Shown here one piece after another: positions 9,354 through 18,728 of a stretch of 64,000 bases of DNA. A program made the position numbers and the translations under genes. The notes below the pieces were generated by a model. It had not been told where the DNA came from. It saw only the letters and a list, made by a program, of their open reading frames with translations, and made no database searches. The stretch is from positions 27,763 through 91,762 of the forward strand of contig NZ_BAEP01000024.1 in the NCBI RefSeq assembly GCF_000315015.1, given 5' to 3'. The DNA is from Paraglaciecola mesophila KMM 241 (lineage in GTDB: Bacteria > Pseudomonadota > Gammaproteobacteria > Enterobacterales > Alteromonadaceae). Numbering within the stretch: position 1 is the first letter of the stretch; every line of letters starts with the position of its first letter.

Positions 9354-10136
9354 ATGAAAAACCCAACTGTTATCACCTTTTTACTTTCGAATATCTTGCT
9401 TTTGTTATTGCTATCGGGCTGCTCTTCACAACCGATATTGTTAGCTGATTTTGACAATGACGCTACGGGCAACCTCCCCGATCTAACGCTTACTGGCGAT
9501 CCTACAGGTGATGAAATCACGTGGTCTGGCAGTACAGCTAATAGCTCAGCATCGCTAGCTCCATTAAAAGTGATTGCAGACGTTAATGGCGAGGATGGCG
9601 ACAACATCTTGCGCCTGTTTCACGCAACGAGTGTACAAGCGATAGGCTCTCACTTAGGCTTTCATGCGCGACCAACTACGGAGCCAGATGGCATTTATAA
9701 CGTTTTTTGGGACGGTGTCATTGAGTATCCAGGTAATCGCTCATCTCAAGCACTTTTCATTGCGGTTTATAGGACGGCTCAATGGCATGCCTATTCTCTC
9801 GTCGGTTTGCGTATTTATCGCACACCTGATGGACCTGGCGAGGGTTGGACGAGCGTGAATGTAATAGACCAAAATGGGCCAGAAAGACGAATAGGGTATA
9901 TACGTGAGGATTTGCCTCATTCTGGGGTGTTTGTGATAAATCTCGATACTCAAAAATACAGTCTCCTTTTTGGCGGCCTTTCTGCGACTGGCGACCTGCC
10001 CTCCGATTCGACTATTGACCGCTTGAGCCTATATTTGAGTTACTCTCCCACCGATCGCCAAGATGACTCATCTGGCCTAGGGACTTACTACATTGATAAC
10101 GTAAAAATGCTACAAGGTGAAACTGATGAAGATTAA
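9354..10136 (+). CDS. Hypothetical lipoprotein
   Basis: I do not recognise the family. The start is placed at the ATG at 9354, because AAGGAAG lies 7 bases upstream and the protein then begins with a clean lipoprotein signal ending in LLLLSGC (Cys about residue 20). The longer frame from 9285 would bury this signal. The mature part of about 240 residues is rich in Gly, Asp, Ser and aromatic beta-strand patterns, with no Cys and no membrane segment. It ends with a YYIDNVKML stretch common at the end of jelly-roll or concanavalin-like domains. That fold is a guess. It is likely tethered to the outer membrane. Confidence 0.7.
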   Translation: MKNPTVITFLLSNILLLLLLSGCSSQPILLADFDNDATGNLPDLTLTGDPTGDEITWSGSTANSSASLAPLKVIADVNGEDGDNILRLFHATSVQAIGSHLGFHARPTTEPDGIYNVFWDGVIEYPGNRSSQALFIAVYRTAQWHAYSLVGLRIYRTPDGPGEGWTSVNVIDQNGPERRIGYIREDLPHSGVFVINLDTQKYSLLFGGLSATGDLPSDSTIDRLSLYLSYSPTDRQDDSSGLGTYYIDNVKMLQGETDED

Positions 10137-10300
10137 AACCCGGATCACTTAAATTTGATTTCATATCTGACAAATGACTTTTGTGAAGGGAAATAATTCC
10201 ATTTGTGATAAGCAAAGGCGGCGATGCTTCTTCGCGGCGTTCCGCCTACGACTTCTTGAACACCAGCTAAATGCCTATAGTTTGTGATTTCCGATAATTT

Positions 10301-10519
10301 TTATCTCGCCCTTAAAAAGTCTTTGTCCAGCGCGCCTGAAATATTACGTAGTTCGTAATCAATAATCTCAGCTGTGCGTTTTGCCCCAGCGGTGTTGGTT
10401 ATCTGAGCTATAGCACTAATGATCAACGCTTCTAGTGCGTCGCTGTCGTTAATGTTCTCCTCGCTCGCTGCTGCTAAAGCATCGGCTATACATTGCTTGG
10501 CAATACTGTATTTACTCAT
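10301..10519 (-). CDS. Small conserved-looking hypothetical protein
   Basis: A 72-residue helical protein rich in Ala and Ile with no membrane segment or known motif. AAGGAG lies 6 bases before the ATG, which supports real translation. It is downstream of the acyl-CoA dehydrogenase on the same strand, separated by a hairpin at 10558-10582. Function unknown. Confidence 0.6.
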   Translation of the reverse strand: MSKYSIAKQCIADALAAASEENINDSDALEALIISAIAQITNTAGAKRTAEIIDYELRNISGALDKDFLRAR

Positions 10520-10557
10520 TTTGGCTCTCCTTAAAAAAAGCCCTAAAATGGAAAAGG

Positions 10558-10582
10558 TAAGGGCCAGAATCGCCGGCCCTTA
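10558..10582 (-). terminator. Hairpin after acyl-CoA dehydrogenase
   Basis: TAAGGGCC pairs with GGCCCTTA around a 9-base loop, 31 bases past the dehydrogenase stop. The downstream side on the minus strand is T-rich but not a pure run, so it may be a weak terminator or attenuator before the small downstream gene. Confidence 0.55.
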
Positions 10583-10612
10583 TCGTTTACGTACTCACGC
10601 TATATTGGTTAA

Positions 10613-11860
10613 TTAACCTTTGTTGCGCTCATATTCCCGTACTTCATTTCGCCCCACCACCATATGATGTACCTCATCTGGGCCGTCAGCGTAACGTAAG
10701 GTACGCTGACCAGCGTACATGGCAGAAAGCGGTGACCACTGTGAAATACCGGTAGCCCCATGCATTTGCATGGATTGGTCGATAATTTCACATACACGCT
10801 CAGGTACCATCGCTTTGATCATGTGGATCCAAATACGGGCTTCTTGATTACCCAATACATCCATGGCTTTAGCGGCTTTAAGTACCATCATGCGCATGGC
10901 TTCAATGTCGATTCGCATCTTCGAGATAACTTCAACATTTTTACCCAATTGATATATCTTTTTACCGAAGGCTTCTCTTGTCGTTGAACGCTCGAGGGCA
11001 AGCTGCAAGGCTTCTTCCGCTTGTCCAATTGAACGCATACAATGGTGAATACGTCCTGGTCCTAAGCGTACTTGAGAGATTTCAAAACCACGGCCTTCAC
11101 CTAACAACATATTGGTTTTAGGCACACGTACGTTTTCAAGTTTGATATGCATGTGCCCATGAGGGGCGTGGTCGTGACCAAAGACATGCATTGGGCCAAC
11201 TATCGTGACGCCTGGGGTATCCAGTGGCACAAGAATTTGCGACTGTTGTTTGTGTGTAGGGGCATCTGGGCTGCTTTTCACCATGCATATCATGATTTTA
11301 CAACGGGGGTCACCGGCACCAGAGATATAGTACTTCTCGCCGTTGATGACCCAGTCATCGCCATCTTCAACCGCCAATGTTGAAATGTTTTTCGCATCAG
11401 AAGAGGCAACATTAGGCTCTGTCATACCAAAGCAAGAGCGAATTTCACCCCGTAGCAATGGCTGTAACCATTTTTCTTTCTGCTCAGGTGTGCCTACACG
11501 CTCTAGCACTTCCATATTACCTGTGTCAGGTGCTGAACAGTTTAATGTCTCTGACGCTAAAGGCGCTTTACCCAGTTCAACGGCAATATAGGCATAATCC
11601 AAATTCGTTAGGCCTTGCCCTGTTTCTGCATCAGGCAAGAAGAAATTCCACAGGCCAGCTTCTTTCGCTTTGTTTTTAGCCCCTTCTAACAACTCCATTT
11701 GACGATCAGAGTAACTCCAGCGGTCCGCAAGCTTTTCACCAATGGAGTAAAATTCTTCTTGGATCGGGATAACATTCTCTTCAATGTGCTTCTTTACCGC
11801 CAGGTAAAGTGGACGCACATCATCAGACATACGCAAATCGTTTAAATCTTCAGTCGACAT
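10613..11860 (-). CDS. Acyl-CoA dehydrogenase, ACAD11-like
   Basis: A 415-residue FAD-dependent acyl-CoA dehydrogenase, which oxidises an acyl-CoA to the 2-enoyl-CoA. The three usual domains can be followed: a helical N-terminus; a mid beta domain with the flavin-contact segment FGMTEPNVASSD and a following WVINGEKYYISGAG; and a C-terminal helical bundle with RxxFGKKI, MQMHGATG and a GPDEVHHM end segment. The latter is typical of ACAD10/11-type enzymes. AAGGAAG precedes the ATG. It stands alone, next to an 800-base AT-rich region, and its fatty acid substrate cannot be read from the sequence. Confidence 0.87.
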   Translation of the reverse strand: MSTEDLNDLRMSDDVRPLYLAVKKHIEENVIPIQEEFYSIGEKLADRWSYSDRQMELLEGAKNKAKEAGLWNFFLPDAETGQGLTNLDYAYIAVELGKAPLASETLNCSAPDTGNMEVLERVGTPEQKEKWLQPLLRGEIRSCFGMTEPNVASSDAKNISTLAVEDGDDWVINGEKYYISGAGDPRCKIMICMVKSSPDAPTHKQQSQILVPLDTPGVTIVGPMHVFGHDHAPHGHMHIKLENVRVPKTNMLLGEGRGFEISQVRLGPGRIHHCMRSIGQAEEALQLALERSTTREAFGKKIYQLGKNVEVISKMRIDIEAMRMMVLKAAKAMDVLGNQEARIWIHMIKAMVPERVCEIIDQSMQMHGATGISQWSPLSAMYAGQRTLRYADGPDEVHHMVVGRNEVREYERNKG

Positions 11861-12659
11861 ATTTACTTCCTTAAAATTGAGTGAAATCTGCCGTGTTTTA
11901 TTGTTACTTCACGACACGAATCTTGCAGCTTAAAACGATAAAAAATCAGTCAAAATATAATATGTAAACAAAGTGTAAATAGCTATAGGAAATTAGTACA
12001 AGAATCTGAAATTATTGATATTTTTAAAAATTAGGCGGTTCAAGGACGACGTTATAAAAGTGAATTATAGAGGTGTATCACCGTTAGTTTTTAAAATTGC
12101 GTTTTACACTTATTTCGTGTAAATCTGTGGTAAGTATTCACTCGTACAACAAAAGTGATTTTTTGAAAAAACTGCCAGTAACGCAACTTTTCGCCCCGTG
12201 TTTTTAATTAAAAAATCTTATCTAGGCACCTTATTGAGATGCCTGTTTCTCGACTGCCAATTCCCAGCTTTAAGCTCTCAAATTCAAAATATTTAATTTC
12301 CAAATCTTACTTGGCATAAATCTATACGAAAAGAGCCATTCTAGTCTGAGTGCATAAGGCTGCGGTAGAGCACCATTTGGCACCGCGATCCCTAACCGGT
12401 AAAAGTCACTGCACTGGCACTAACATAACAATTTGATGTATTGTCTTGACTTATACTAAGGATCAGGAGTATCTTTGCGCCGAGCTTGAGAAGAAGCTTA
12501 TTTTTGTGAATCCCACGATGTTAGATATTTGTAGTACTCTAGTTTTATTAGTTTATTTTTAATTCTTCGCGTTATCCTCAGTAAAATATTCGTTTTCCTC
12601 ATATGCTTTATTGCCACTAATTTTTGGCGCACTTATTAATTATTTCTAGGATATCTATT
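11861..12659. other. Long AT-rich intergenic region with inverted repeat; cold-shock leader
   Basis: About 800 bases without a gene. The left part must carry the acyl-CoA dehydrogenase promoter. An inverted repeat TTTACAC-N7-GTGTAAA is at 12103-12123. The right part would be the leader of the cold-shock gene; long structured 5' leaders are normal for cspA-type genes. I cannot fix the transcription start. Confidence 0.5.
12103..12123. promoter_or_regulatory. Inverted repeat TTTACAC-N7-GTGTAAA
   Basis: Perfect 7-bp arms with a 7-base spacer, 243 bases upstream of the acyl-CoA dehydrogenase and 537 upstream of the cold-shock gene. It could be an operator or a small hairpin; no regulator can be assigned. 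Confidence 0.35.
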
Positions 12660-12869
12660 ATGTCTACTAAAACTACCGGTTCTGTAAAATGGTTCAACGA
12701 AGATAAAGGTTTTGGCTTTATCGAGCAAGAATCTGGTCCTGACGTTTTCGCTCATTTCAGCGCAATCGTTAGCGAAGGCTTTAAAACATTGGCTGAAGGC
12801 CAACGTGTAGAGTTTACCGTTACTCAAGGCCAAAAAGGCCCTCAAGCTGAAAACATCGTTTGTATCTAA
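12660..12869 (+). CDS. CspA-family cold-shock protein
   Basis: A 69-residue single cold-shock domain that binds single-stranded RNA and DNA and melts RNA structure. RNP1 (KGFGFI) and RNP2 (VFAHF) are intact, as is the N-terminal [11 protein letters not shown]. The start is the ATG at 12660 with AGGA upstream; the extra 12 codons of the longer frame from 12624 are not part of the family. A hairpin follows at 12906-12935, and RNase R lies 270 bases downstream on the same strand. Confidence 0.93.
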   Translation: MSTKTTGSVKWFNEDKGFGFIEQESGPDVFAHFSAIVSEGFKTLAEGQRVEFTVTQGQKGPQAENIVCI

Positions 12870-12905
12870 ACCTTGTTAAGCTGCGTAGTTAAATACTGCG
12901 CTATG

Positions 12906-12935
12906 GTTTCACTCATTCTCAGTGATGAGTGAAAC
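12906..12935 (+). terminator. Stem-loop after cold-shock gene
   Basis: GTTTCACTCAT pairs with ATGAGTGAAAC (11 bp, 8-base loop), 37 bases past the stop. It is followed by AAATATTATG rather than a T run, so it may be a weak terminator or an mRNA-stabilising hairpin. Confidence 0.6.
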
Positions 12936-13139
12936 AAATATTATGTTTATCTCAAACTAGTATTGAATACCCTGTTAAACGAGTTTAAAAAACCTCGTCT
13001 TTATTTTTCGGCTCATATTCCGAGTCATCCCGCCTTATGCTTCAACCCGTATTCCTTTTCCTACATTAAGAATTTTATATCCCTAATTTGAAAATACCCA
13101 GTACAAAGCAATCGGCGGCTCAAAGAGAATTTTATTAAT

Positions 13140-15386
13140 TTGAATCAAACCGCACAATTATCCACCATCCGTACGTATGACAACCCAATCCCTGGCCGCG
13201 AATTCATTCTTAGTCTTTTTAGTAGCTTAAAAAAACACTTAAATCGCGAACAAATAGCAGATGCTTTAGCACTAAATTCCCCTCAAGAAAAAGAAGCGCT
13301 CAGAAGACGTTTGCGTGCAATGGAGCGTGATGGCCAACTGTCATTTCAACGCAAAGGTTATCAATTAATTGATCCTGATTCGCTGCTTAGCGGCCCTATC
13401 AGTATTCACCCTGAGGGTTTTGGCTTTGTTACCTATAGCGATATCGAAAAAGACATCTTTCTGCCAAAGAACCAGCTCAAACACGTATTTGATGGTGATG
13501 TGGTACAAGTGCTAGTAGAGCCTGGGAAAAACGCAAAACGTACCTACAGCAACCTGATTAAAGTACAGCGACGCAACACTACCCACGTCGTGGGCATGCT
13601 GCAGCGTGAAGGTAAGTTTTACTTTCTAGTGCCCGACGACATTAAAGTTTCACATAAAATCCATGTTGAGCACAGTTCCATAAACCAAGCGCGTGTCGGC
13701 CAATATGTCAGTGGCAAAATTACCCGCTACCCTGACTTTCGCCAAGAAACTCAAGTTGAAATTGTTGAAGTGCTGGGCAATGCGACCGATGCGGGCATAG
13801 AAAGCACATTGACGCTTCATCGCCACGGTATTTCTGACCAGTGGGAGAAAGCATTGCTCGACAAAGCGAATACTCATGGCGCGCGAGTATCACAAGCCGA
13901 CAAAGCACAGCGCGTAGATTATCGCAGCTTGGCGTTTGTCACTATCGATGGGGCTGATGCGAAGGACTTTGATGATGCCGTTTATTGCGAGAAAACTGAT
14001 GCAGGAGATTGGCGCTTATTAGTCGCAATAGCTGACGTGTCGCATTATGTGTTACCCAACGACCCATTGGATATTGAAGCGCAAGCGCGCGCCACATCGA
14101 TTTATCTACCGGGTCAGGTTGTGCCTATGCTGCCCGAGGCTTTATCTAACGGTTTGTGCTCGTTGAATCCACATGAAGACCGCTTGGTGATGATGTGTGA
14201 GATGATTATCAATGCAAAAGGGCTCGTTACACAGGCTAATTTTAGCGAAGGCGTGATTCAATCTCATGCTCGGCTAACTTACAATCAAGCGAACGCGCTT
14301 GTCACTCAGCCCAAGAGTAAGCTTGCCAAAACTACCGCTGCTTCTAGCCCAGCAATTGTGCCCCATGTGAAAAACCTACATGCTCTTTTCCAAGTTCTGC
14401 TCAAACAGCGTAAGCAGCGCGGTGCGATTGACTTCGAAACACGAGAACTCGCACTCAAGCTCAATAAACACAAAAATATTGCGAGTATTTCACCGTTAAA
14501 ACGAAACGACGCTCACCGAATGATCGAGGAGTTTATGTTATGCGCGAATGTCGCCACGGCACAATTTTTACAACGTCATAAAATTCCTAGTTTATTTAGA
14601 GTGCACTCAGGCCCACAACAAAAGAAACTCACTGCATTACGCGCATTTTTGACTGAGAAAGGCTTAACCCTTGACGGCGGAGATAGCCCAAGTTCGCATC
14701 ACTATAATGATTTGTTGAAAAAAGTGAGCCACAGGCCTGATGCCAAACTCATTCAAATGCTGTTATTACGCTCGCAAAGTCAGGCGGAATACTCCCCCGT
14801 GAACCAAGGGCACTTTGGTTTAGCCTATGACGCGTATGCACATTTTACCTCACCCATAAGACGCTACCCAGATTTGTTAACCCATCGCGCGATAAGAGCA
14901 ACGCTACGAAGCAATAAATCCGCTAATGACACTAGCAAGTCTGAATCCGGTTTCAAACGGTTATTGCGTCAGTTAAAACTCAGCGTATCAACCAGCAAGG
15001 CTGTGCCGAATAATGCATTCCCCTACACGGCAGAAAAGGTAGCGCTTTTAAGTCATCATTGTTCGGGGCAATCACGTTTAGCTGATACGGTTAGCCGAGA
15101 AGTCGAAAATGCCCTTATGTGTAAATACATGCAACCTTTTATCGGGGACTCTTTTAGTGCTTCTATATCAGGAATGAATAATGCTGGTTTTTTCGTCACG
15201 CTTGAAAACACGGGGGCAGAAGGTTTAGTCAGTATGATGAGTCTAACAGGTGACGCATATACGCTTGACGCCCAAAAACAGTTAATCACTAACGGGCAAC
15301 AAACTCACCGCATAGGCGATGATTTAACGGTCGTGTTAAAAAGTGTTGATTTACGCGCCCGAAAAATGAGCTTTGAAGTGGCATAA
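13140..15386 (+). CDS. rnr: Ribonuclease R family 3'-5' exoribonuclease
   Basis: A 748-residue processive exoribonuclease. Domain order: winged-helix N-terminus (about 15-75), cold-shock domains (about 80-230, with HPEGFGFV), the catalytic RNB domain (about 250-595) and an S1 domain (about 660-745). The metal-binding Asp cluster is intact (DGADAKDFDDAVYCE, about 272-286), as is HFTSPIRRYPDL. The N-terminal helix-turn-helix separates it from RNase II. It is shorter than E. coli RNase R (813) and lacks the long Lys-rich C-terminal tail. The start is a TTG at 13140; no ATG lies upstream of the first domain, and the ribosome site (AGAGAA) is weak. It may be a second RNase R copy; that cannot be judged here. 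Confidence 0.85.
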   Translation: MNQTAQLSTIRTYDNPIPGREFILSLFSSLKKHLNREQIADALALNSPQEKEALRRRLRAMERDGQLSFQRKGYQLIDPDSLLSGPISIHPEGFGFVTYSDIEKDIFLPKNQLKHVFDGDVVQVLVEPGKNAKRTYSNLIKVQRRNTTHVVGMLQREGKFYFLVPDDIKVSHKIHVEHSSINQARVGQYVSGKITRYPDFRQETQVEIVEVLGNATDAGIESTLTLHRHGISDQWEKALLDKANTHGARVSQADKAQRVDYRSLAFVTIDGADAKDFDDAVYCEKTDAGDWRLLVAIADVSHYVLPNDPLDIEAQARATSIYLPGQVVPMLPEALSNGLCSLNPHEDRLVMMCEMIINAKGLVTQANFSEGVIQSHARLTYNQANALVTQPKSKLAKTTAASSPAIVPHVKNLHALFQVLLKQRKQRGAIDFETRELALKLNKHKNIASISPLKRNDAHRMIEEFMLCANVATAQFLQRHKIPSLFRVHSGPQQKKLTALRAFLTEKGLTLDGGDSPSSHHYNDLLKKVSHRPDAKLIQMLLLRSQSQAEYSPVNQGHFGLAYDAYAHFTSPIRRYPDLLTHRAIRATLRSNKSANDTSKSESGFKRLLRQLKLSVSTSKAVPNNAFPYTAEKVALLSHHCSGQSRLADTVSREVENALMCKYMQPFIGDSFSASISGMNNAGFFVTLENTGAEGLVSMMSLTGDAYTLDAQKQLITNGQQTHRIGDDLTVVLKSVDLRARKMSFEVA

Positions 15387-15450
15387 AGCACGCTGGAAAA
15401 TTGTCTATGGGCGAGTTTTATTGGAAATGGCTTTAACTGTTTTTTACTCG

Positions 15451-16086
15451 CTATGGCGCTTTGACGTTCAGCTGGCGAAATAACCAAAATAGATAGAAAG
15501 GCAAAGCGGCTATACACGACCCAACAAACGCTATCCCCATATCTTTTTGCGCATCCCATATATCTCCTTGTGTTCCTAGATACGAATCCCCCTCAGCTGG
15601 GAAGAAAATATCGGCAACCAGCCACTCTAAAATTTCATACAGGGCACTGATTGACAGTATAAGAGTGATGGGCAGAAAGAAGGCAATTCGCGGTGGGTAT
15701 TTTATCCATATTGAAAAGCACTCTTTCATGGGATAGTAGAGTAAAAGACCGAAGCTAAAATGGACAAGACGATCATATTGGTTTCTAGGCGAATGAAAAA
15801 CATCTTGAAAATAAAACCCTAGAGGGTTCTCGGCATAAGTATATTTTGAACCATATACATGTAAGCATAAAAACACACAGAGCAAAAAATAACTCACAAT
15901 ACTGAACTTGTATTTTTTGTAGGTAATGATTAAAAACAGCAGCGAGATGACCGTCAGCGTATTTTCAATAAGCCAATTTGCAACGTCGGTAGTGCCAATA
16001 ATTGAATTGGCCCATACAAGTGTAAACACCAATATGAACAGCAGCAACCAACCTAAATCTGTTGTCTCACTGCTGCCGTTTACCAT
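15451..16086 (-). CDS. YjdF-like DUF2238 inner-membrane protein
   Basis: A 211-residue protein with about six membrane segments. The conserved blocks of DUF2238 are present: NQYDRLVHFSFGLLL, ALYEILEWLVA and GTQGDIWDAQKDM. The function of the family is not established; the His and Asp/Glu residues inside membrane segments suggest metal or proton binding, which is inference. It starts 15 bases after the heme lipoprotein gene, so the two form an operon. Confidence 0.82.
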   Translation of the reverse strand: MVNGSSETTDLGWLLLFILVFTLVWANSIIGTTDVANWLIENTLTVISLLFLIITYKKYKFSIVSYFLLCVFLCLHVYGSKYTYAENPLGFYFQDVFHSPRNQYDRLVHFSFGLLLYYPMKECFSIWIKYPPRIAFFLPITLILSISALYEILEWLVADIFFPAEGDSYLGTQGDIWDAQKDMGIAFVGSCIAALPFYLFWLFRQLNVKAP

Positions 16087-16101
16087 TTATCTTTCATATC
16101 T

Positions 16102-16575
16102 TTATCGGTTGACCTTGTGGCAGTTCGTACAGCCGCCTGACACTTTCCCTGCCACAAAATAGCGAGGTTGCTTTAATGATGCGGCAATTCTTGCTTCGTC
16201 TATTTGGCTGACGAAACCTTGCATATAGTCTTGCATAAACGGGTGATTGGCTCCCATGTCACCTGCTTTTAAATTAGACGCAATTTTGCTCATATTCCCT
16301 AGCGCCTTGAGTACCTTTTCACGTTGCAGTTCGGGCTCATTCTTAGCCTCGACGCTTGGCATCCCAAGTGCCACTTCGAGCAAAGCCATCTGGGCAGCGA
16401 GACGATGCATATCAGAGCTCAAATCCGCTTTCTCAGTATATTTGAATTCTGGCGGGTAGGTCACTTTGCGCAGGTTCGAGTTGAATTGACTACTACACCC
16501 TACTAACGCAATAGTACATATCGTCAAGACGCTGACTAGTTTGCTTGGTGTCACTGAAAATAGTTTCATTGGCAT
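16102..16575 (-). CDS. Lipoprotein with C-terminal CxxCH heme site
   Basis: A 157-residue protein with a signal peptide ending in the lipobox IALVGC. A helical domain follows, with a single heme-attachment motif GGCTNCHK nine residues before the end. A four-helix bundle with CxxCH at the extreme C-terminus recalls cytochrome c', although the sequence is too divergent to be sure. It is expected in the periplasm, tethered to a membrane. The alternative start at the second Met (MKLF) is equally possible. Operon with the YjdF-like gene. Confidence 0.72.
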   Translation of the reverse strand: MPMKLFSVTPSKLVSVLTICTIALVGCSSQFNSNLRKVTYPPEFKYTEKADLSSDMHRLAAQMALLEVALGMPSVEAKNEPELQREKVLKALGNMSKIASNLKAGDMGANHPFMQDYMQGFVSQIDEARIAASLKQPRYFVAGKVSGGCTNCHKVNR

Positions 16576-16620
16576 AGCTTCTTCATGGGTGTAGCTTCCT
16601 TATACAACTCGACGTTTCAA

Positions 16621-16875
16621 CTACAGCGCTTGCTCTGTTTTTTGAATGATATTCAGCAATTCATCTTTGAGATGAACACGTTTTACTTTGAGTGACTCAA
16701 TATAGTCATCTTTCACTGGGGTATTTCGACTTTCCAGATCATGTACTTCGCTTTCCAGTGCATGATGTGCAGTAAATAACTTAGCAAAATGACTGTCATT
16801 CATTTTAAGGTGTCGAATGGTGTGATGATGCTCAGGAAGATCTTTTACCAATGAGTGTTTCTCAAGTTCTTGCAT
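16621..16875 (-). CDS. YdcH-family (DUF465) small protein
   Basis: An 84-residue helical, charged protein. FAKLFTAHHALESEVHDLE and the C-terminal LKVKRVHLKDELLNII fit the DUF465/YdcH pattern of an alpha-hairpin. Cytoplasmic, function unknown. AGGA precedes the ATG. It lies upstream of the heme lipoprotein on the same strand, 45 bases apart. Confidence 0.82.
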   Translation of the reverse strand: MQELEKHSLVKDLPEHHHTIRHLKMNDSHFAKLFTAHHALESEVHDLESRNTPVKDDYIESLKVKRVHLKDELLNIIQKTEQAL

Positions 16876-17216
16876 AAATATCCTAGGTTGTTAGTGCTTA
16901 ACCCCATACTAGTCAGATGCTTGTTAAACATATTGATCCCTATCATTTTTCAGCCTGATATACGTAACGAATAACACGGTTGTTATGTCATTTCGAAACG
17001 CTAAGCCTAAATGCAGCTTTTCTTTAAAGTAACTGGCCGACTACTGGTTGTCTCGCATACCCAGCAGGGATAGTGGCAAGCGAATCGCTCGCCCTGTGCC
17101 CATTGAGCTTAAGCAGGCTTGTATAACTAAGCGACGCATAAAGTTTGACTCCCCTACCCGCTGCGGCGATGATGTGCTTTCTTCTAAAATTGGGTTTTAA
17201 AAGGAGTTTATAGATT
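16876..17216. other. Divergent intergenic region
   Basis: About 340 bases between the ydcH-like gene and the LEA lipoprotein gene. It contains both promoters by position; I see no clear operator, RNA or ORF. Confidence 0.4.
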
Positions 17217-17723
17217 ATGCAGCCAAACCTTCAAGGGCGCGTCGTGGTATGTACACGGCATATCTTCAAGCTGATATTCATCGCTATGCTGTTGTCATCT
17301 TGCGCCACCCTTAGCCCTGATTTTGAGAAGCCTGAGTTGCAGTTGACCAACTTGAGTATGCTTCCGGCTCAAGGCCTAGAGCAGCGATTTCGTCTGACGT
17401 TTCGAGTGACCAACCCGAGTAATATCTCTTTCCCGGTAGACGGCATGAACTTCAAACTGAATCTGCGTGGTTTGCAAGTTGCTACGGGGGTGAGTGATAA
17501 AAAGTTTGTGCTTGAACCTTTAAGCGACAATACCTTTGAAGTTGACGTAAGCGCGAGCCTATTCAATTCCGGTCGGGTACTTCTCGATATTATGAATTCT
17601 AAGCCTCAAGAGTTGGCCTACGAGATCAACGCTAAAATATTCACCAGCAAGGGATTATGGGGAAGCATTCCTGTTACGCGCAGCGGCCTTATTCCATTTG
17701 GCTTAAATAAAAGTAGCAACTGA
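17217..17723 (+). CDS. LEA type 2 / WHy-domain lipoprotein
   Basis: A 168-residue protein with an N-terminal signal ending in the lipobox LLSSCA (Cys near residue 29). The mature part is a single LEA14-like WHy domain: FRVTNPSNISFPVDGMNF is the characteristic Asn-Pro turn, followed by alternating beta strands. Such domains occur in stress-related periplasmic lipoproteins, with no known activity. AAGGAG lies 10 bases before the ATG. Confidence 0.85.
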   Translation: MQPNLQGRVVVCTRHIFKLIFIAMLLSSCATLSPDFEKPELQLTNLSMLPAQGLEQRFRLTFRVTNPSNISFPVDGMNFKLNLRGLQVATGVSDKKFVLEPLSDNTFEVDVSASLFNSGRVLLDIMNSKPQELAYEINAKIFTSKGLWGSIPVTRSGLIPFGLNKSSN

Positions 17724-17862
17724 AAAACGCTTTTTAATTCCTCCACAAGTCAATCCATGCTGGCCAAGTCTTTTGGTAAAATATGAGTAAATTACAGTGC
17801 AAAGAAAGCACTTAACCATTTGTGCTAAACTACGCGCCGCTTTCAATCCCAAGAGTAACAAA

Positions 17863-18300
17863 ATGTCGTTCTTAAAAGGTACACGTTTGACGCTAGTCGT
17901 TATATGCGCCGTTCAACTGTTTTGCAATCAAGCTATTTCCCAAGAGGCTTTTAAAACAGTCACCGCGAGTACCGATGTTGAAGCCACCATGAAGACGATG
18001 TCTTTGACATATAAACAAGCGATGAAAACAACTGAACCAAGCACCATGTTAGGCCGCATCGATAAATTACAACACTTGGTGGCATCGGTGCAATTAGTGA
18101 AATTTGACAAAAAACGCCACGCCATCTTGCAGCAGGGTTTAAGTGAGGTGCAGGCGCAATTGAGCCTAGTTCATCGCAGTTTGACGCACAACGATATCAC
18201 TGCAGCCAAAGCTCAATTGGAAAAAGTGGCTGAACTGAGAAAGCGTTATCACAAAGAGCGTAGCCCTGATATCTGGCAACTCATTTTCGGTGATGAATGA
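17863..18300 (+). CDS. Cytochrome b562 family protein
   Basis: A 145-residue precursor of a periplasmic four-helix heme protein. The start is set at the ATG at 17863 (MSFLKGTRL), which gives a proper signal peptide ending at AISQEA. The longer frame from 17797 adds a non-signal stretch. In the mature part a Met in helix 1 (TMKTMSLTYKQ) and the His of LRKRYHKER line up with the two heme ligands of E. coli cytochrome b562 (Met7 and His102). There is no CxxCH, so heme is bound non-covalently. Its electron partner is unknown. Confidence 0.8.
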   Translation: MSFLKGTRLTLVVICAVQLFCNQAISQEAFKTVTASTDVEATMKTMSLTYKQAMKTTEPSTMLGRIDKLQHLVASVQLVKFDKKRHAILQQGLSEVQAQLSLVHRSLTHNDITAAKAQLEKVAELRKRYHKERSPDIWQLIFGDE

Positions 18301-18371
18301 GCGCTCGTTAAAATGAAGAAATTCTATAGATTGTTGGTGTACAAGTTCAGTACCTCTCTTCAAAAACGATA

Positions 18372-18623
18372 ATGGCAAAACCAAATTCAAAAGCCCCCAC
18401 TAAAAGCGTCGATATTTATTGCGCTAACTGTCAGCAACAACTTTTTCGCTATAAAAAGGGCGGTAAAGGGGCCTTAGTAAAATGCTTTAAAGAAAGGATA
18501 AGCAAGGACTTCACCAGCGTTGAAGGAACATGCCCCAAGTGTGAAACCATTTTTGCCAGAGATACGCTAGTACGCGGCACACCTGCACTAAAAATAATCG
18601 GCGGTAAGGTGCGGTTCAAATAA
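18372..18623 (+). CDS. Zinc-ribbon hypothetical protein
   Basis: An 83-residue basic protein with two CxxC pairs (CANC about residue 17 and CPKC about 55), the layout of a zinc ribbon, and a Lys-rich middle. It ends in a basic beta hairpin (GGKVRFK). This could bind nucleic acid or protein; the function is unknown. It is the last plus-strand gene before the convergent dGTPase. Confidence 0.75.
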   Translation: MAKPNSKAPTKSVDIYCANCQQQLFRYKKGGKGALVKCFKERISKDFTSVEGTCPKCETIFARDTLVRGTPALKIIGGKVRFK

Positions 18624-18728
18624 CCAGCGCATTGCATAAGCTTTGATTTAAACAGACTATGATTTACTCGAGCTTGGTTTTAGCCCATTGCAATTAAACA
18701 CATACAAGGATGAAACTCGCAGCGGTGA

